NCBI GenBank assembly: GCA_934045075.1
Contig: OW203751.1
Location: 6,335,822 to 6,399,821, forward strand
DNA: 64,000 nt
Direction of reading: 5' to 3'
Origin: Yponomeuta sedellus
Taxonomy: Eukaryota > Arthropoda > Insecta > Lepidoptera > Yponomeutidae
Positions 28,501-42,100 of this stretch are shown in pieces. Both the position numbers and the translations under genes were made by a program. The first letter of the stretch is position 1. Each line of letters opens with the position of its first letter. The notes below the pieces were generated by a model. It worked only from the letters and a program-made list of their open reading frames with translations. It ran no database searches and was not told where the DNA came from.

Positions 28501-31500
28501 GTGCCGGCTGCCGTCGACAGATGGCAGTCGTTAAGCCAAGTCAGAGGCCTTAGCACCATCATCAGCCCGGTAAACCCCACTGCTGGGTATAGGCCTCTTC
28601 ATTTCCACGCCAGCCAGCACGGTCTCGCGCTAGTCTCATCCACTGCTTGCCGGCCACTTTACACAGGTCATCTGACCATCTGGCTGCTGGTCTGCCCACC
28701 GACACCCCCCCTCCCTTCCACCGCTGCCACTCTGTCACTGCCTTCGTCCATCTGCCATAATTCCGCCTGGCCAAGTGTCCCGCCCACTTCCACTTCAGAG
28801 TCGCAATCCGTTTGCCGGTATCTACCAGCTTTGTTTGGCTTTGAGAGGCCTTAGGGCGGCTTGAAAACTTTTCCAGCCACTATTCTTGCAAACCCCCACC
28901 AATCCGGACTTGGCCCCTGTGGTGGAGCACGGGGGCCGAGTCCGGTGGTCTTACTGTCAGAAGCTTTCAAGCCGCCCTAATAAACTAATACACCTAATAT
29001 ATAATCGCGATTCGATCCGTTCACAACATTTAACATCTATTTAGAGGCTAAAAATTTCACCCATGCCGGGATTCGAACCCGCGACCTCTGGCTATCCGTG
29101 CCAGCGCTCTAACCAACTGAGCTAATGGGCGACTCACCGGCATTAGTGAAATTTCGAACCTCTTAACACTATTCTCTGTATTACGTACACAGAATAGTGT
29201 AAAGGAATTTCGAACCTCTTTACACTATTCTCTGTATTACGTACAGAGAATAGTGTAAAGGAATTTCGAACTTCTTTACACTATTCTCTGTATTACGTAC
29301 AGAGAATAGTGTAAAGAGGTTCGAAATTTCACTGATGCCGGTGAGTCGCCCATTAGCTCAGTTGGTTAGAGCGCTGGCACGGATAGCCAGAGGTCGCGGG
29401 TTCGAATCCCGGCATGAGTGGAATTTTTAGCATCTAAATAGGTTTTTAAATTGTCCTTAGCACGGGTTAGTGCATTAAAAATAAAAATAGAATAATACAT
29501 TTACATACAGGCACATACACTGCTCCTGGCCCCACACTAGGATACCCTGTGTCGTGGGAACCAGAAACAACGACGTCACAAACATGTAAACATCCAAGAC
29601 CTGGGCCTTTTTTCCCCAGCCGGAATTCGAACCCGGGATCTCTAGCATGGTAGGCAGACTATATAGCTATGCTGTGGGTATGTTCACAGCAGGAAATGAA
29701 GCGTCAACGAGCCGTCGCCAAGAAGTCTACAGCGACTCAGAACAACCAGCAGGCGGCCTTGCCATCCCTCTCTCAGGACGCCGTCATGAGCCGAGTTGTG
29801 GTGAGTTTATTTATTGTTTTCTAAGGTTAACACGAGCACTAGACATAATTAAAACTGTTTTTACACGGATTAATGCTCGTTTATTAAATTTTTCCGACGT
29901 GAGTTTATTTATTCATTACTTTATAAAAATATGAATTACTGAAATTTAATTCATTTGATTAACAACAAGAATGCAATAATATTAGAGTAATGATTAGTAA
30001 TTAAGTTAACAGTAGGTATTTACATATTTACAAAATCGGAGCACTATTAAAAAGTCTTGAACGCTTGTCTGTCTTGATTGACTGACTGATTGATTGATTG
30101 ACAGAGTGACTGATTGATTTATTGATGGACTGATTGATTTATTTACACATTGATTGATTGATTTGATTGACTGATTTATAGATTGATTGATTTACTTACT
30201 TAAAGACCCGTGCCCCAGCAGTGGGGACATACAAAGGGTTGACCACTGACCCATCTCACTTTCACAGTACTACACGCCCAAAGCGGCGGTGAAACCTCAC
30301 AAAATGGTACCTCACACTTGCTCGATCAAGTGCAAGAGAACGGATGTGCTGCCACTGAAGGAGTTGAGGACCTACAACCCTCTGGCCAGGCCTCTACTTA
30401 GCGGCTGGGAGCGGTAAGTCGATCTTTATCAGTGTTGACTAACGATCTGATACTAGCTAGTGTAATTAGCCTGGTTTACATTAGCACTTATATTAGTTAG
30501 GTTGTGTAAAACTGTACAAAATGACGCCCTAAACGTTTGCGAGCTGTTAAAACTCGAACACGTACAACCCTCAGCCAGGCCTCTACTTAGCGGCTGGGAG
30601 TGGTATGTCGACCTTTATCAGTGTTGACTAACAATCTGACACTAGCTGGTGTACTTAGCTCGGTTTACGTTAGCACTTACATTAGTTAGGTTGTGTAAAA
30701 CTGTACAAAATGACGCCCCACACGTTTATGGTTAGGTTTACCGTAGCCATATTTACTGCGTACGCTTGTGAACTCGGTGGCAACAATGCGCAGCCAGCTG
30801 GTGCGGTACAAGCTTACATCAGCTCTTAGGCTTACAGTAGCCATATTCAGTGTGCAGATGTAGTTAGGTTTACAGTAGACATATTCAGTGTGCATATGTA
30901 GTTGGGTTTACAATAGCCATAGGCATTCAGCGTGGTCTAGCACGTGTAAACTGCATGTGACCTGTGCGCACAGCCAGCAGGTGCGGCAAAAGCGTATACC
31001 AGCTCTGTTAGGTTTACAGTAGCTAGTTAAGTTTACAGTAGCCATACAGGTTACTTTACAGTATACTGTAGCTAGTTCACTGCGTACGCGTGTAAAGTGC
31101 ATGTGGGCTGCTCGCGCAGGCAGCTGGTGCGGCACAAGCTTACACCAGCTCTGTTAGGTTACTTTAAAGTATACTGTGGCTATAATTAAAACTGTTTTAT
31201 ACGGATTTCTGCTCGTTTCATTACATTGTGGACACGTGGAAACTTGTTAGGATTACTGTAGCTAGTTAGGTTTACAGTAGCCCTATTCACTGCGTACGCG
31301 TGTAAAGTGGCTGTGGGCTGGTCGCGCAGGCAGCTGGTGCGGCACAAGCTTACACCAGCTCTGTTAGGTTTACGTTAGCCCTATACACTGCGTGCGCGTG
31401 TAATCTCGGCGCCAACAATGCGCAGCCATTTGGTTCGGCACAAGCTTTCACCAGCTCTGTTAGGTTTACGGTAGCCCTATACACTGCGTGCGCGTGTAAT

Positions 31501-34500
31501 CTAGGCGCCAACAATGCGCAGCCAGTTGGTGCGGCACAAGCTTTCACCACCTCTGTTAGGATTACTGTAGCTGGTTAGGTTTACGGTAACCCTATACATT
31601 GCGCGCGTGTAAAGTGGCTGTGGGCTGGTCGCGCAGGCAGCTGGTGCGGCACAAGCTTACACCAGCTCTAGTTAGGTTTACGGTAGCCCTATACACTGCG
31701 TGCGCGTGTAATCTCGGCGCCAACAATGCGCAGCCATTTGGTTCGGCACAAGCTTTCACCAGCTCTGTTAGGTTTACGGTAGCCCTATACACTGCGTGCG
31801 CGTGTAATCTAGGCGCCAACAATGCGCAGCCAGTTGGTGCGGCACAAGCTTTCACCACCTCTGTTAGGATTACTGTAGCTGGTTAGGTTTACGGTAACCC
31901 TATACATTGCGCGCGTGTAAAGTGGCTGTGGGCTGGTCGCGCAGGCAGCTGGTGCGGCACAAGCTTACACCAGCTCTAGTTAGGTTTACGGTAGCCCTAT
32001 ACACTGCGTGCGCGTGTAATCTCGGCGCCAACAATGCGCAGCCATTTGGTTCGGCACAAGCTTTCACCAGCTCTGTTAGGTTTACGGTAGCCCTATACAT
32101 TGCGCGCGTGTAAAGTGCATGTGGGCTGGTCGCGCAGGCAGCTGGTGCGGCACAAGCTTTCACCACCTCTGTTAGGATTACTGTAGCTGGTTAGTTTTAC
32201 GGTAGCCCTATACATTGCGCGCGAGTAAAGTGGCTGTAGGCTGGTCGCGCAGGCAGCTGGTGCGGCACAAGCTTACACCAGCTCTAGTTAACTTTACAGT
32301 AGCCCTATACACTGCGTGCGCGTGTAATCTCGGCGCCAACAATGCGCAGCCAGTTGGTGCGGCACAAGCTTACACCAGCTCTAGTTAGGTTTACGGTAGC
32401 CCTATACATTGCGCGCGTGTAAAGTGGCTGTGGGCTGGTCGCGCAGGCAGCTGGTGCGGCACAAGCTTACACCAGCTCTAGTTAGGTTTACGGTAGCCCT
32501 ATACATTGCGCGCGTGTAAAGTGCATGTGGGCTGGTCGCGCAGGCAGCTGGTGCGGCACAAGCTTACACCAGCTCTAGTTAGGTTTACAGTAGCCATATT
32601 CACTGTGTACACGTGTAAACCTGTGAGGATTACTGTAGCTAGTTAGGTTTACAGTAGCCCTATACACTGCGTGCGCGTGCAATCTCGGCGCCAACGATGC
32701 GCACTAGTTAACTTTATAATAGCCCTATACATTGCGCGCGTGTAAAGTGCATGTGGGCTGGTCGCGCAGGCAGCTGGTGCGGCACAAGGGCCGCAAGGAG
32801 GTGGTGTACCGCGCGCCGTGCGGGCGCCGCGTGCGCGGGCTGCGCGAGCTGCACCGCTACCTGCGCGCCACGGCCGCCGACATGGCCGTCGACCTCTTCG
32901 ACTTCTCGCCCGCCACGCACTGCCTGGCCGAGTTCGTGCTCAACCGGTGCCTCGTCAGCAAGAAGGTGGGTCCCGTGAACATGAATGTCTAAAATCACTA
33001 ACATAATGACGATGCAGAAAAGTTCGTGAACAGTTAAAACACACATACACACCCTGACACACCCTCATACACACGCTGACACACATAAATTGCATGCCGC
33101 ATGTTGGATTTTAGTATATTTTGCCTCACATGTAATTTCGACTAGATTCAATACCGCCCGCCACGCACTGCCTCGCCGAGTTCGTGCTCAACCGGTGCCT
33201 CGTCAGCAAGAAGGTGGGTCTCGTGAACATGAATGTCTAAAATCACTAACATATGACGATACAGAAAAGTTCGTGAACAGTTAAAACACACATACACAGA
33301 CAGACACATATATACACACATACACAGACACACATAAATTGCGCGCCGCCTGTTAGATATTAGTATATTTTGCATCACATGTATCTTCCACTAGATTCAA
33401 TACCGCCCGCCACGCACTTCCTGACCGAGTTCGTGCTCAACCGGTGCCTCGTCAGCAAGTAGGTGGGTGTCGTGAACATCAATGATCATGAACGTCTAAA
33501 ATCACTAACATATGACGATACAGTAAAGTTCGTAAACAGTTAAAACACACATATCCTCTTTCAATCAGGCGAAAACACACACACAAAAAACATAAACCAA
33601 CACACATATACCTACACAGACAAACATAAATGGCATGCCGCATGTTAGATTTTAGTATATTTTGCCTCACATGTATCTTCTACTACATTCAATACCGCCC
33701 GCCACGCACTGCCTGGCCGAGTTAGTGCTGCAAAAGTGCAAAAAGTGATGCAAATTACTTCAGCCAGAGGTCGCTGCCTGTACATAAGACAGAGAGTATT
33801 GTAAAGAGCATTTTAGCCTGTAAATAGGTTTTTAATATTGTAAAGAGGTTCGAAATTTCACTGATGCCGGTGAGTCGCCCATTAGCTCAGTTGGAAAGAC
33901 CGCTGGCACGGATAGCCAGAGGTCGCGGGTTCGAATCTTGGCATGGGTGGAATTTTTAGCCTCTAAATTAGTTTTTAAGTTCGTGTATTGTGAAGATCAC
34001 TTTGATGTAAGTTCTTTAATAATAAATGTCCACAGAAACTCTGATAGATGTTGGATTTCACAGTTCCTAATTTAAAGAGGAAAATATTTTTTTAATTTGC
34101 TAATTTTGCAGCCATCCAGCATACTTAGAAAAGTCAATATGTTTCGGTGTCTTACGTTAAATACTACATGAAATCATTTGTCGCGTCAAATTTCATACGA
34201 GTACAGTAGCGCCATTCCTCACGGTCCTGTGCTAATCTGATCCATCTCTAATTGAATCCATGATTGTGGCTAGCACATGTCAACTCTGCGCGCGCACTAC
34301 AAACTCAGACATTCCTGCATCGCGCAATCAAAGTGTTTCACATGACACCATAAATATAACGTCCGACTAACAACAGTCGGACCGGCCGTCCCCAGGCTTA
34401 CGATCTGCCTTGCGGGAAATTTCCCTTTACAGTGGAAGAGCACGATCACCCGCTCTTCCCTATAAGATTAATAAACGGCGATTTTGGAAAATTAAACGCA

Positions 34501-36108
34501 ATTATTATACAGTCCATCGAACCGTCCCCAGGACCTGTCCCACGGCAAGGAGAACGTCCCCGTGCCGTGCGTGAACTACTACGACACGTCCCTCCCCGAG
34601 TTCTGCTCGTACAACACTGAGCGCACGCCCACCGCCGGGGTGCCGCTCAACCTTGACCCGGAGTTCCTGTGCGGCTGCGACTGCGACGACGACTGCCAGG
34701 TAAGCTTGACAAGCAAGTTGACATTCAAGAAACTAGGGAAGAGAAAAGCCGAAAGTGAAGAAAAGTAAGAAGTGAAGAAACTAAAAAAAGCAGACGAAAA
34801 TATTGGGAAAAAACATTTGCCAACAAAAGTTACAGTCAAGTACATTAAAGTGCGACAAACGTTACAGTATAAGTGAATAGGCTACTCCACATGTAATTTG
34901 ACAAACTAATGACAAGTCAAGAAATTAAAAGAAATAACCTTTCAAAAACCAAAAGAACTAAAAAAACCGGACAAAATTTTGGACAATAAAAGTTACTGGC
35001 ATGAAAGTGTATAGTAAAGTAAAAATCATTATAATACGAGTGTGAATAAGCTCTACAGTTTTCTATACGAGTCGGCTAACCGTAATTCGCCCAATAAGTA
35101 GGGGTTACAGTAAGTCAGGGCCGCTCTATAAGAACATATACACGTCCAGTGGCAACCTTAATCCCGAGTGTCTGTGCGGTGGCGACGCTCTAGACGATTC
35201 TACGGGAAGAGCTCTCCTTTATAGAGAGACAGACAATAAAACCCAGAGACACGTCCCTGCCCGAGTTCTGCTCTTACAACACAGCGCACGCCCACCGCCG
35301 GCGTGCCGCTCAACCTTGATCCGGACTTCCTGTGCGGCTGCGACTGCGACGATGACTGCCAGGTGAGCTTGACGAATTAGCTGACAAGTCTAGAAATAAA
35401 GTGAAAGAAAAACTTGTTAAGAAGTGAAAAAACTAAGAAGCAGAAAATGCCAACATTTGACGACAACAGTTACAGTAAAAAAGTAACAAACGTAAAAGTG
35501 TAACAAACATCGTAGTACATTATAGTGTGGATAAGCTACTCTACTCTCTACTGTTCTCTATACGATTTCCCGACAGATCGTAGAAAAAATACAGTATAAA
35601 TAATACAGGGCTACAAAAGTTACAGTCAAAATAATTCTCAATTTGGACCCGGAGTTCCTGTGCGGCTGCGACTGCGACGACGACTGCCAGGTAAGCTTGG
35701 CGAACTAGTTACAGTGAACAGAAATATCTGCCAAAAAATATTGGCCAAAAACATTGGTCAACAAAACTTACTGTCAAATATATGTAAGTGCTACAAACGT
35801 TACAGAATAAGTGGAATATTAAGAAAGAAAAAAGCGTACAGAAGGGCAATATAGGACTACAAAAGTTACTTTAAAAAACATAAAAGTGCGACAAACGTTA
35901 CAGTATAAATGTGAATAGGCGAAACAATAATCTCTCCTTCGTAATTTTCTAATCTACTTCGTAATTTGAGCAACATAGCTTACAGTCGCTCTGTAAGATT
36001 ACACGTCAATGACAGAATTACATCGTAGGTACTTAATTTGATCTTAATGCCGAGTTTCTTCGCGGCTACAACTCTGAAGACCATTGACAGGGGAGAGCTC
36101 TCCCTTCT

Positions 36109-36141
<33 letters not shown>

Positions 36142-39100
36142 GAGAGAGATAGAGAGTGAGGGAGAGACAGTAAAATGGTCCGATACGTCTCTCCCCGAGT
36201 TCTGCTACCTTGACCCGGAGTTCCTGTGCGGCTGCGACTGCGACGACGACTGCCAGGTAAGCTTGAAACACTGGTATTTCTTAATGATTCGCGATACTCA
36301 TACACAGTTATATATTAATCGTCGGGAAATAAGGTAATTACGTTTTACCTAATAAATAATCGCGACTTGACCCGTTTAATATATAACTTGACACACTAGT
36401 TACAATTTTTAAAAACCTATTTAGAATTAAAACTGTTTTTATACGGATTTATGCTCGTTTATTACATTTTTACAATTTTCCAAAGTTTCGGCACTTTTTC
36501 AGGAGGTCCCGGATGACAGTCATCCGGGACCACGCCACCTGAAAAAGTGCCGAAACTTTGGAAAATTGTAAAAATGTAATAAACGAGCATAAATCCGTAT
36601 AAAAACAGTTTTAATTATGTCTACTGCTCGTGTTAACCTTAGAAAATACCTATTTAGAAGCTAAAAATTCCACCCATGCCGGGACTCGAACCCGCGACCT
36701 CTGGCTATCCGTGCCAGCGCTCTCCCAACTCAGCTAATGGGCGACTACCCAGCATCCGTGAAATTTCGAACCTCTTTACAATACTCGGTTAGTGCATTAA
36801 AAAGAATATAATTATCATAAACTAGCTGACCCGGCGAACTTCGTACCGCCTAACAGTCGATTCTTTAATTTTTTTTTATTTTTCTCTCCGTAAGAACCAT
36901 CCCCGTACTTCTTCAAGGAATATTCTAAAAAAAGAATTTGCGAAATCGGTTCAGCTGCTCTCGAGATTTGCGCTTACCAACACATTCAGCGATTAATTTT
37001 TATATTACAGATTTCCTTATCTTGTCTCAACTTGTCTTTATCCTCCGCCCCCAGGACAAGACCAAGTGCAACTGCTGGCAGCTGACCCTAGGCGGCGCAA
37101 GGACGGTGGGGCAGGACGGCGACGATGTGGGCTACGTGTACAAGAGGCTACTGGAACCAGTACCCTCCGGGATCTACGAGTGCAACTCCAGGTGAGGCCC
37201 CTTTTTTATTTCTTCTTCTTCTTCAGACTATACTAGTCCACTGCTGGACACAGCCCTCCCCTAATGAGCGCAAGGTTGTGCCATCATTAGGGGGTAATGC
37301 CCATAATCCCCACGCTGGGCATGGGGATCGCGGTTTAGTGGAATTGTACTGCAGGGGGCGCTGCTGCCCACCCTCCGGTTTGTGTCCCTTAGACGCCTTT
37401 CACGACACCCGCGGGAAGAATTTGGGTAGGTGCTATTCTCCAGGCCGACATCACACGGCCTTTTTTATTTAAAAACATTGAATAGGACATTACATAGAAA
37501 GTAGCATGTACAAAGGCGAGCTTATCTCTGTAAGAGATTTCTTTCCAGCAAAGAATGTACCTATATAATTCCTTAAACTTGTACCTTTAGTGTGAACCTG
37601 TATAATTTTGCATACAGTGATTACTTATAATTGGCTTGTATACTTATCTTTAAGTTGGTATTTTGTGAACGTGTTGGTATTGTTACGGGCTAGGGTTCTG
37701 GATTTGGATATAAAACACCAATGACAGCTTCTTAGGATTTATTCACGCAGGTTCTGGTCTGCAGGTCTTCACGACACGAAGTCCACACGTAGATTCCAAT
37801 CGCAGGTTCAATCGAAGTCCAATAGTATCGCTGAGGTCGTAGGTTATCGCTCGTATCGCAGGTATGTTCACTCGAAGTTCACTCTTCGCTATTCCAAATG
37901 GAACTGACAGCGCGCCGCGGCGGCCGCTATTTATATCCGCCGGCCAGGGTTCTAGAACATTCCCGTACCTACACTCGGTACACGCGGCAAGGTCGCTCGA
38001 ACAGTTACTCATTTAATGAGTTTTGAACCTTACGATAGTGGACATACGAGTCATTATTGCTTGCAGCGTTTATTGTTTACTAAAACGCAGCATGCGGCGA
38101 CTATTCGATAGGCTCCTAGAAAGCTCTATTCTAGATGGTTCGGGATAGGACCGCGACAGTATCTTTAAGTTGGTATTTTGTGAACGTGTTGGTATACAAG
38201 TTGTTAGTAATCTTAAATAAATAAAATAGAAAGTAAACTTACAGAAGCGCTCGTGGCCCAGTCGAACCGAGTGATTGGAATCTATCACTTGCGTTAAGCA
38301 ACAACAGGCGCGGTCAGGTGCGGAATGGGTGACCGTTCCGTGACTACCGCTAGTGGCATTTTTTCGCAAGGCACGTAAATCGGATGGTGCCGGCTGTCAT
38401 GAAATAGCAGTCGTTACGCCATGTCAGAGGCCTTAAGGGCGGCTTGATAACTTCCGACAGTAAGGCCCGCCACTGCCTCACAATCCTCCACCAATCCGGA
38501 CTTGGCTCCCATGGTGGAGTATGGACTAACCGTCCTGTGTTGCAAGGAGAGACCCGTGCCCCAGCAGTGGGGACATACAAGGGTTGATATCGAAACTTAC
38601 AGGTAAAACTGTACACTGCCAATTACCTTTTTCTAAATAAATATTTTTAATTCTTACTTTACCATACTTTACAACGACAGAGGCATACAAAATATACACC
38701 AGCGAACTTCGTACCGCCTAACAGTTGGTTCTTAAAATTTGTTAAATTTTTCTCTCCGCAAAAACCACCCTCGTACTTCAAGGAATATTCAACAAAAAAA
38801 AATTAACAATTGATTAATCATCATCGCGTAGATTGTTATTATAACGTATTTATGTATGTTTACTATAAGTATATAACTGTTTCCGTATAGGTCCTTTAAC
38901 TCCTAGCGGAGTATAGGGCCTCAACCACAGATTTCCACTTCTGACGGTGGTCCGCGGCAGCTTCCTATTCAGGCCAGCTAGTGCCGATCGATTTGGATCG
39001 ATTATTATTAGCAATAAGGCCACCAATTGTACTGTATCTTTATAATTAATTGTTTGTTTTTTTTTTCCTGGTGCACAATAAAGCATATTATTATCTTATC

Positions 39101-42100
39101 TAATCTTATCTTAAACCATTTGTATTTTTCAGATGCAAATGCAAGCACACATGTCTCAACCGGGTGGCGCAGCATCCCTTGCAGCTCAAGTTACAGGTAT
39201 GGTATAAATACATACATACATGCATAACCTCACGCCTGTATCCCAGCGGGGTAGGCAGAGCCCAGGGACTGCCACTTGCCACGATCCTGACAGATCACCT
39301 TAGCTTCATCAACGTTCATAAGTCGTTGCATGCACGCAGGCCGGTTCCGGGTACTTTTTATCTTTCCCTTTGCTAATACATCCCCTATTTGGTCGATGTA
39401 TGCCCGCCTGGGTCGTCCCTTACCAGCCCTTCCACTCACATTCGCATTATATATTTGTTTCGTGACTCTTTCTTACTTCATCCTCTCCACATGTCCAAAC
39501 CAACGCAGCATTCCTTTCTCAATTCTAGTTAATACAACCTCTGTAATAATAAATACATAAACACTGAATCCTTTTTGGCACTCAGCCCGTCTATATTATG
39601 ATTTAAGCGTATGAAGAATTTGTCAATCCGCGGTGGGCCCACGTGGTAATTACACGCTTCTACTATTTTTATTTTTAATGCACTAACCCGTGCTAAGGAA
39701 CAAATTTAAAAACCTATTTAGAGGCTAAAAATTTCACCCATGCCGGGATTCGAACCCGCAACATCTGGCTATCCGTGCCAGTGCTCTACCAATTGAGCCA
39801 ACGGGCGACTCACGGCATCAGTGAAATTTCGAACCTCTTTACACTATTCTCTGTATTTCTCTGTATTTTAAATTTTACTGATGCCGGTGAGTCGCCCATT
39901 GGCTCAATTGGTTGAGCGCTGGCACGGATAGCCAGAGGTTGCGGGAACCCCGGCATGGGTGAAATTTTTAGCCTCTAAATAGGTTTTTAAATTACACGCT
40001 TACCCCGAACCCCGGCTGGGGACAAAAATCCCAGATCTCTGATGTTTACATGTTTATGATGTCGCTGCTTCTGGTTCCCACGACACAGGGTATAGGTTAA
40101 AGGAAAATCGGAACTAATATGACATCTATTTCGATATCGGAACGCGAATAGTGAATAGATTCGACAAAGCGCTTTCTAACTGGTTGGTTCAAAAATGTAT
40201 ATACAGTATGAATGATTACTTTAACCAAAATGACTTTTAAATGCATCAATGACATCTTATTTTCTTGACATTGTATAATAATCTTGTAAATAACGTAGCT
40301 AATTTCTAATTTTTTTATTATAATATTTGTATACCATATTATGGTGCTACACGATGGTCCGTAACAATGTGTCTTGTAAAATCTACATGTACCGTGTTTG
40401 CTGACAAATAAAGACTTGAAATTTGAAACTTGAAGAATAGTAGGTTGTTAACCGAGGGCCGAAAGAATAAATTCCCGAGGAATTGAGACGATTAGTCTCT
40501 ATTTAGACGAGAGTAGGAATTGATTCTTTCACCCGTGTTAAACACTACTTTTCATTTCGAATATGAGGAAAATAAAAACTCATTTTTAATATTCAAATCT
40601 GCTAAGATGCTAATTAAAGATTATTACCTATTTTTTTTAATTCCGTCACAGATACATATAACAGATTATTATCCCTCCAATTTATGTCGACTTTTAAAAT
40701 TTTAAATATGGAACTCACCGCGTTGCGGCTTATTCCGCTCAAAAAAATTTGCGCTAAATTCACACTGGCTGTTTATAAACTCAGATGGCCGCAGCATTTT
40801 TTTAATTTAGTGTTTTTTTTTACATAAAACTCTTCACAGCTGACAGTAGTTCTATTTTCAAAGTTCATTCCGGGTCTTAGGTGGGAAGTAATTTGAATGA
40901 GTTTTTCCCTCTCTATGGAGGGAAGCAGCATTTTCCACCCAATAATCAGATCAAAACACTACTTTCCGAGCATAAGAAATGAAAAAGTTTTATACAGAGC
41001 AGGAAGTAGTATTACACTCGTGTGCTTTCAGCGAAAACCGAAGTCTACGCTTACTAGTTTTAGTTAGTCGGTGCCTAAGAAGTAATAGCTTCTGCACAAT
41101 TTCTAGTAGCTCTCCCGGATATGTATTATTCATCTCATTACTTAGGTGCAGCAGAGGTATGTTATGCACATTCAAAGTGTGATGTTTATTCCAGGTGTTC
41201 AAAACGCCAAACCGCGGCTGGGGTATTCGCGCCCTCAACGACGTGCCCAAAGGGGCGTTCCTCTGCGTGTATGCCGGGAACCTTCTCACCGACGCCACCG
41301 CCAACCTGGTGAGTCTATAGCAGACAATGAAAAAGTAATTTCCAGCTGATTCTTGTCTTTATATGATTTAAAAACCTATTTAGAGGCTAAAAATTCCACT
41401 CGTGCCGGGATCCGGACCAGCGACCTCTGGCTATCCGTGCCAGCGCTCTTTCAGTGAAATTTCGACCCTCTTTACAATATTCTCTGTATTATTATTGTCC
41501 CGGGTTCAAATCCCGGCTGGAAACAAAAAAAAACCCAGGTCTTGGATGTTTACATGTTTGTGATGTTGTTGTTTCTGGTTCCCACGACACAGGGTATCCT
41601 AGTGTGGGGCCAGAGGCAGTGTATGTGCCTGTATGTAAATGTTATAATGTTATTACATACATATTCTCTGTATTTATAAGATTTTCATCAACCTAAGTTA
41701 AAATCTTAGCGATATGACCGCCAATTGTATAACATTACTTAGATTTAAGAAATCATGGTTCTTTATTCTGGTTGTGCAATAAAGTGTTCTCTATCTATCT
41801 TAGTTTAACCTAAGTACATATTTAAAAGATGGCACTTAGTAACTAAGCGAGCGAGCGTGCTCCGTGCTTTGCAAGTCACGTTAAGCCGTTGGTGCCGGCT
41901 GTCATGTAATGGCAGTCGTTAAGCCATGTCAGAGGCCTTAGGGCGGCTTGAAAACTTATGAGAGTAAGACTAGCCACTGAGTCTTGCAAGCCTTCACCAA
42001 TCCGGACTTGGCCCCCGTGGTGGAGTATGGCCTATACCTTCCTCAGGGAAGAGACCCGTGCCCCCTGGTGCGGACATAATCGGCCTTATTAATAAAGGTT

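Noticed and set aside
31592..32166. Repeated 66-95 codon frames in the minisatellite
   Set aside because: Monomers lack stops by composition and the frames merely repeat; no start context or conservation.
30740..32769. CRISPR-like array
   Set aside because: Regular repeats, but monomers are contiguous without unique spacers and the genome is clearly eukaryotic.
32714..33052. 112-codon minus-strand frame over exon 11
   Set aside because: GC-rich shadow of the MBD coding exon.
34390..34531. Additional SETDB1 exon after gtccccag at 34396
   Set aside because: It would put a non-conserved peptide between exon 11 and exon 12, which already join in phase with conserved order.
38289..38345. Genuine 5S rRNA gene
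   Set aside because: Only the internal control region resembles 5S; flanks are the SINE body and the full 5S fold is absent.
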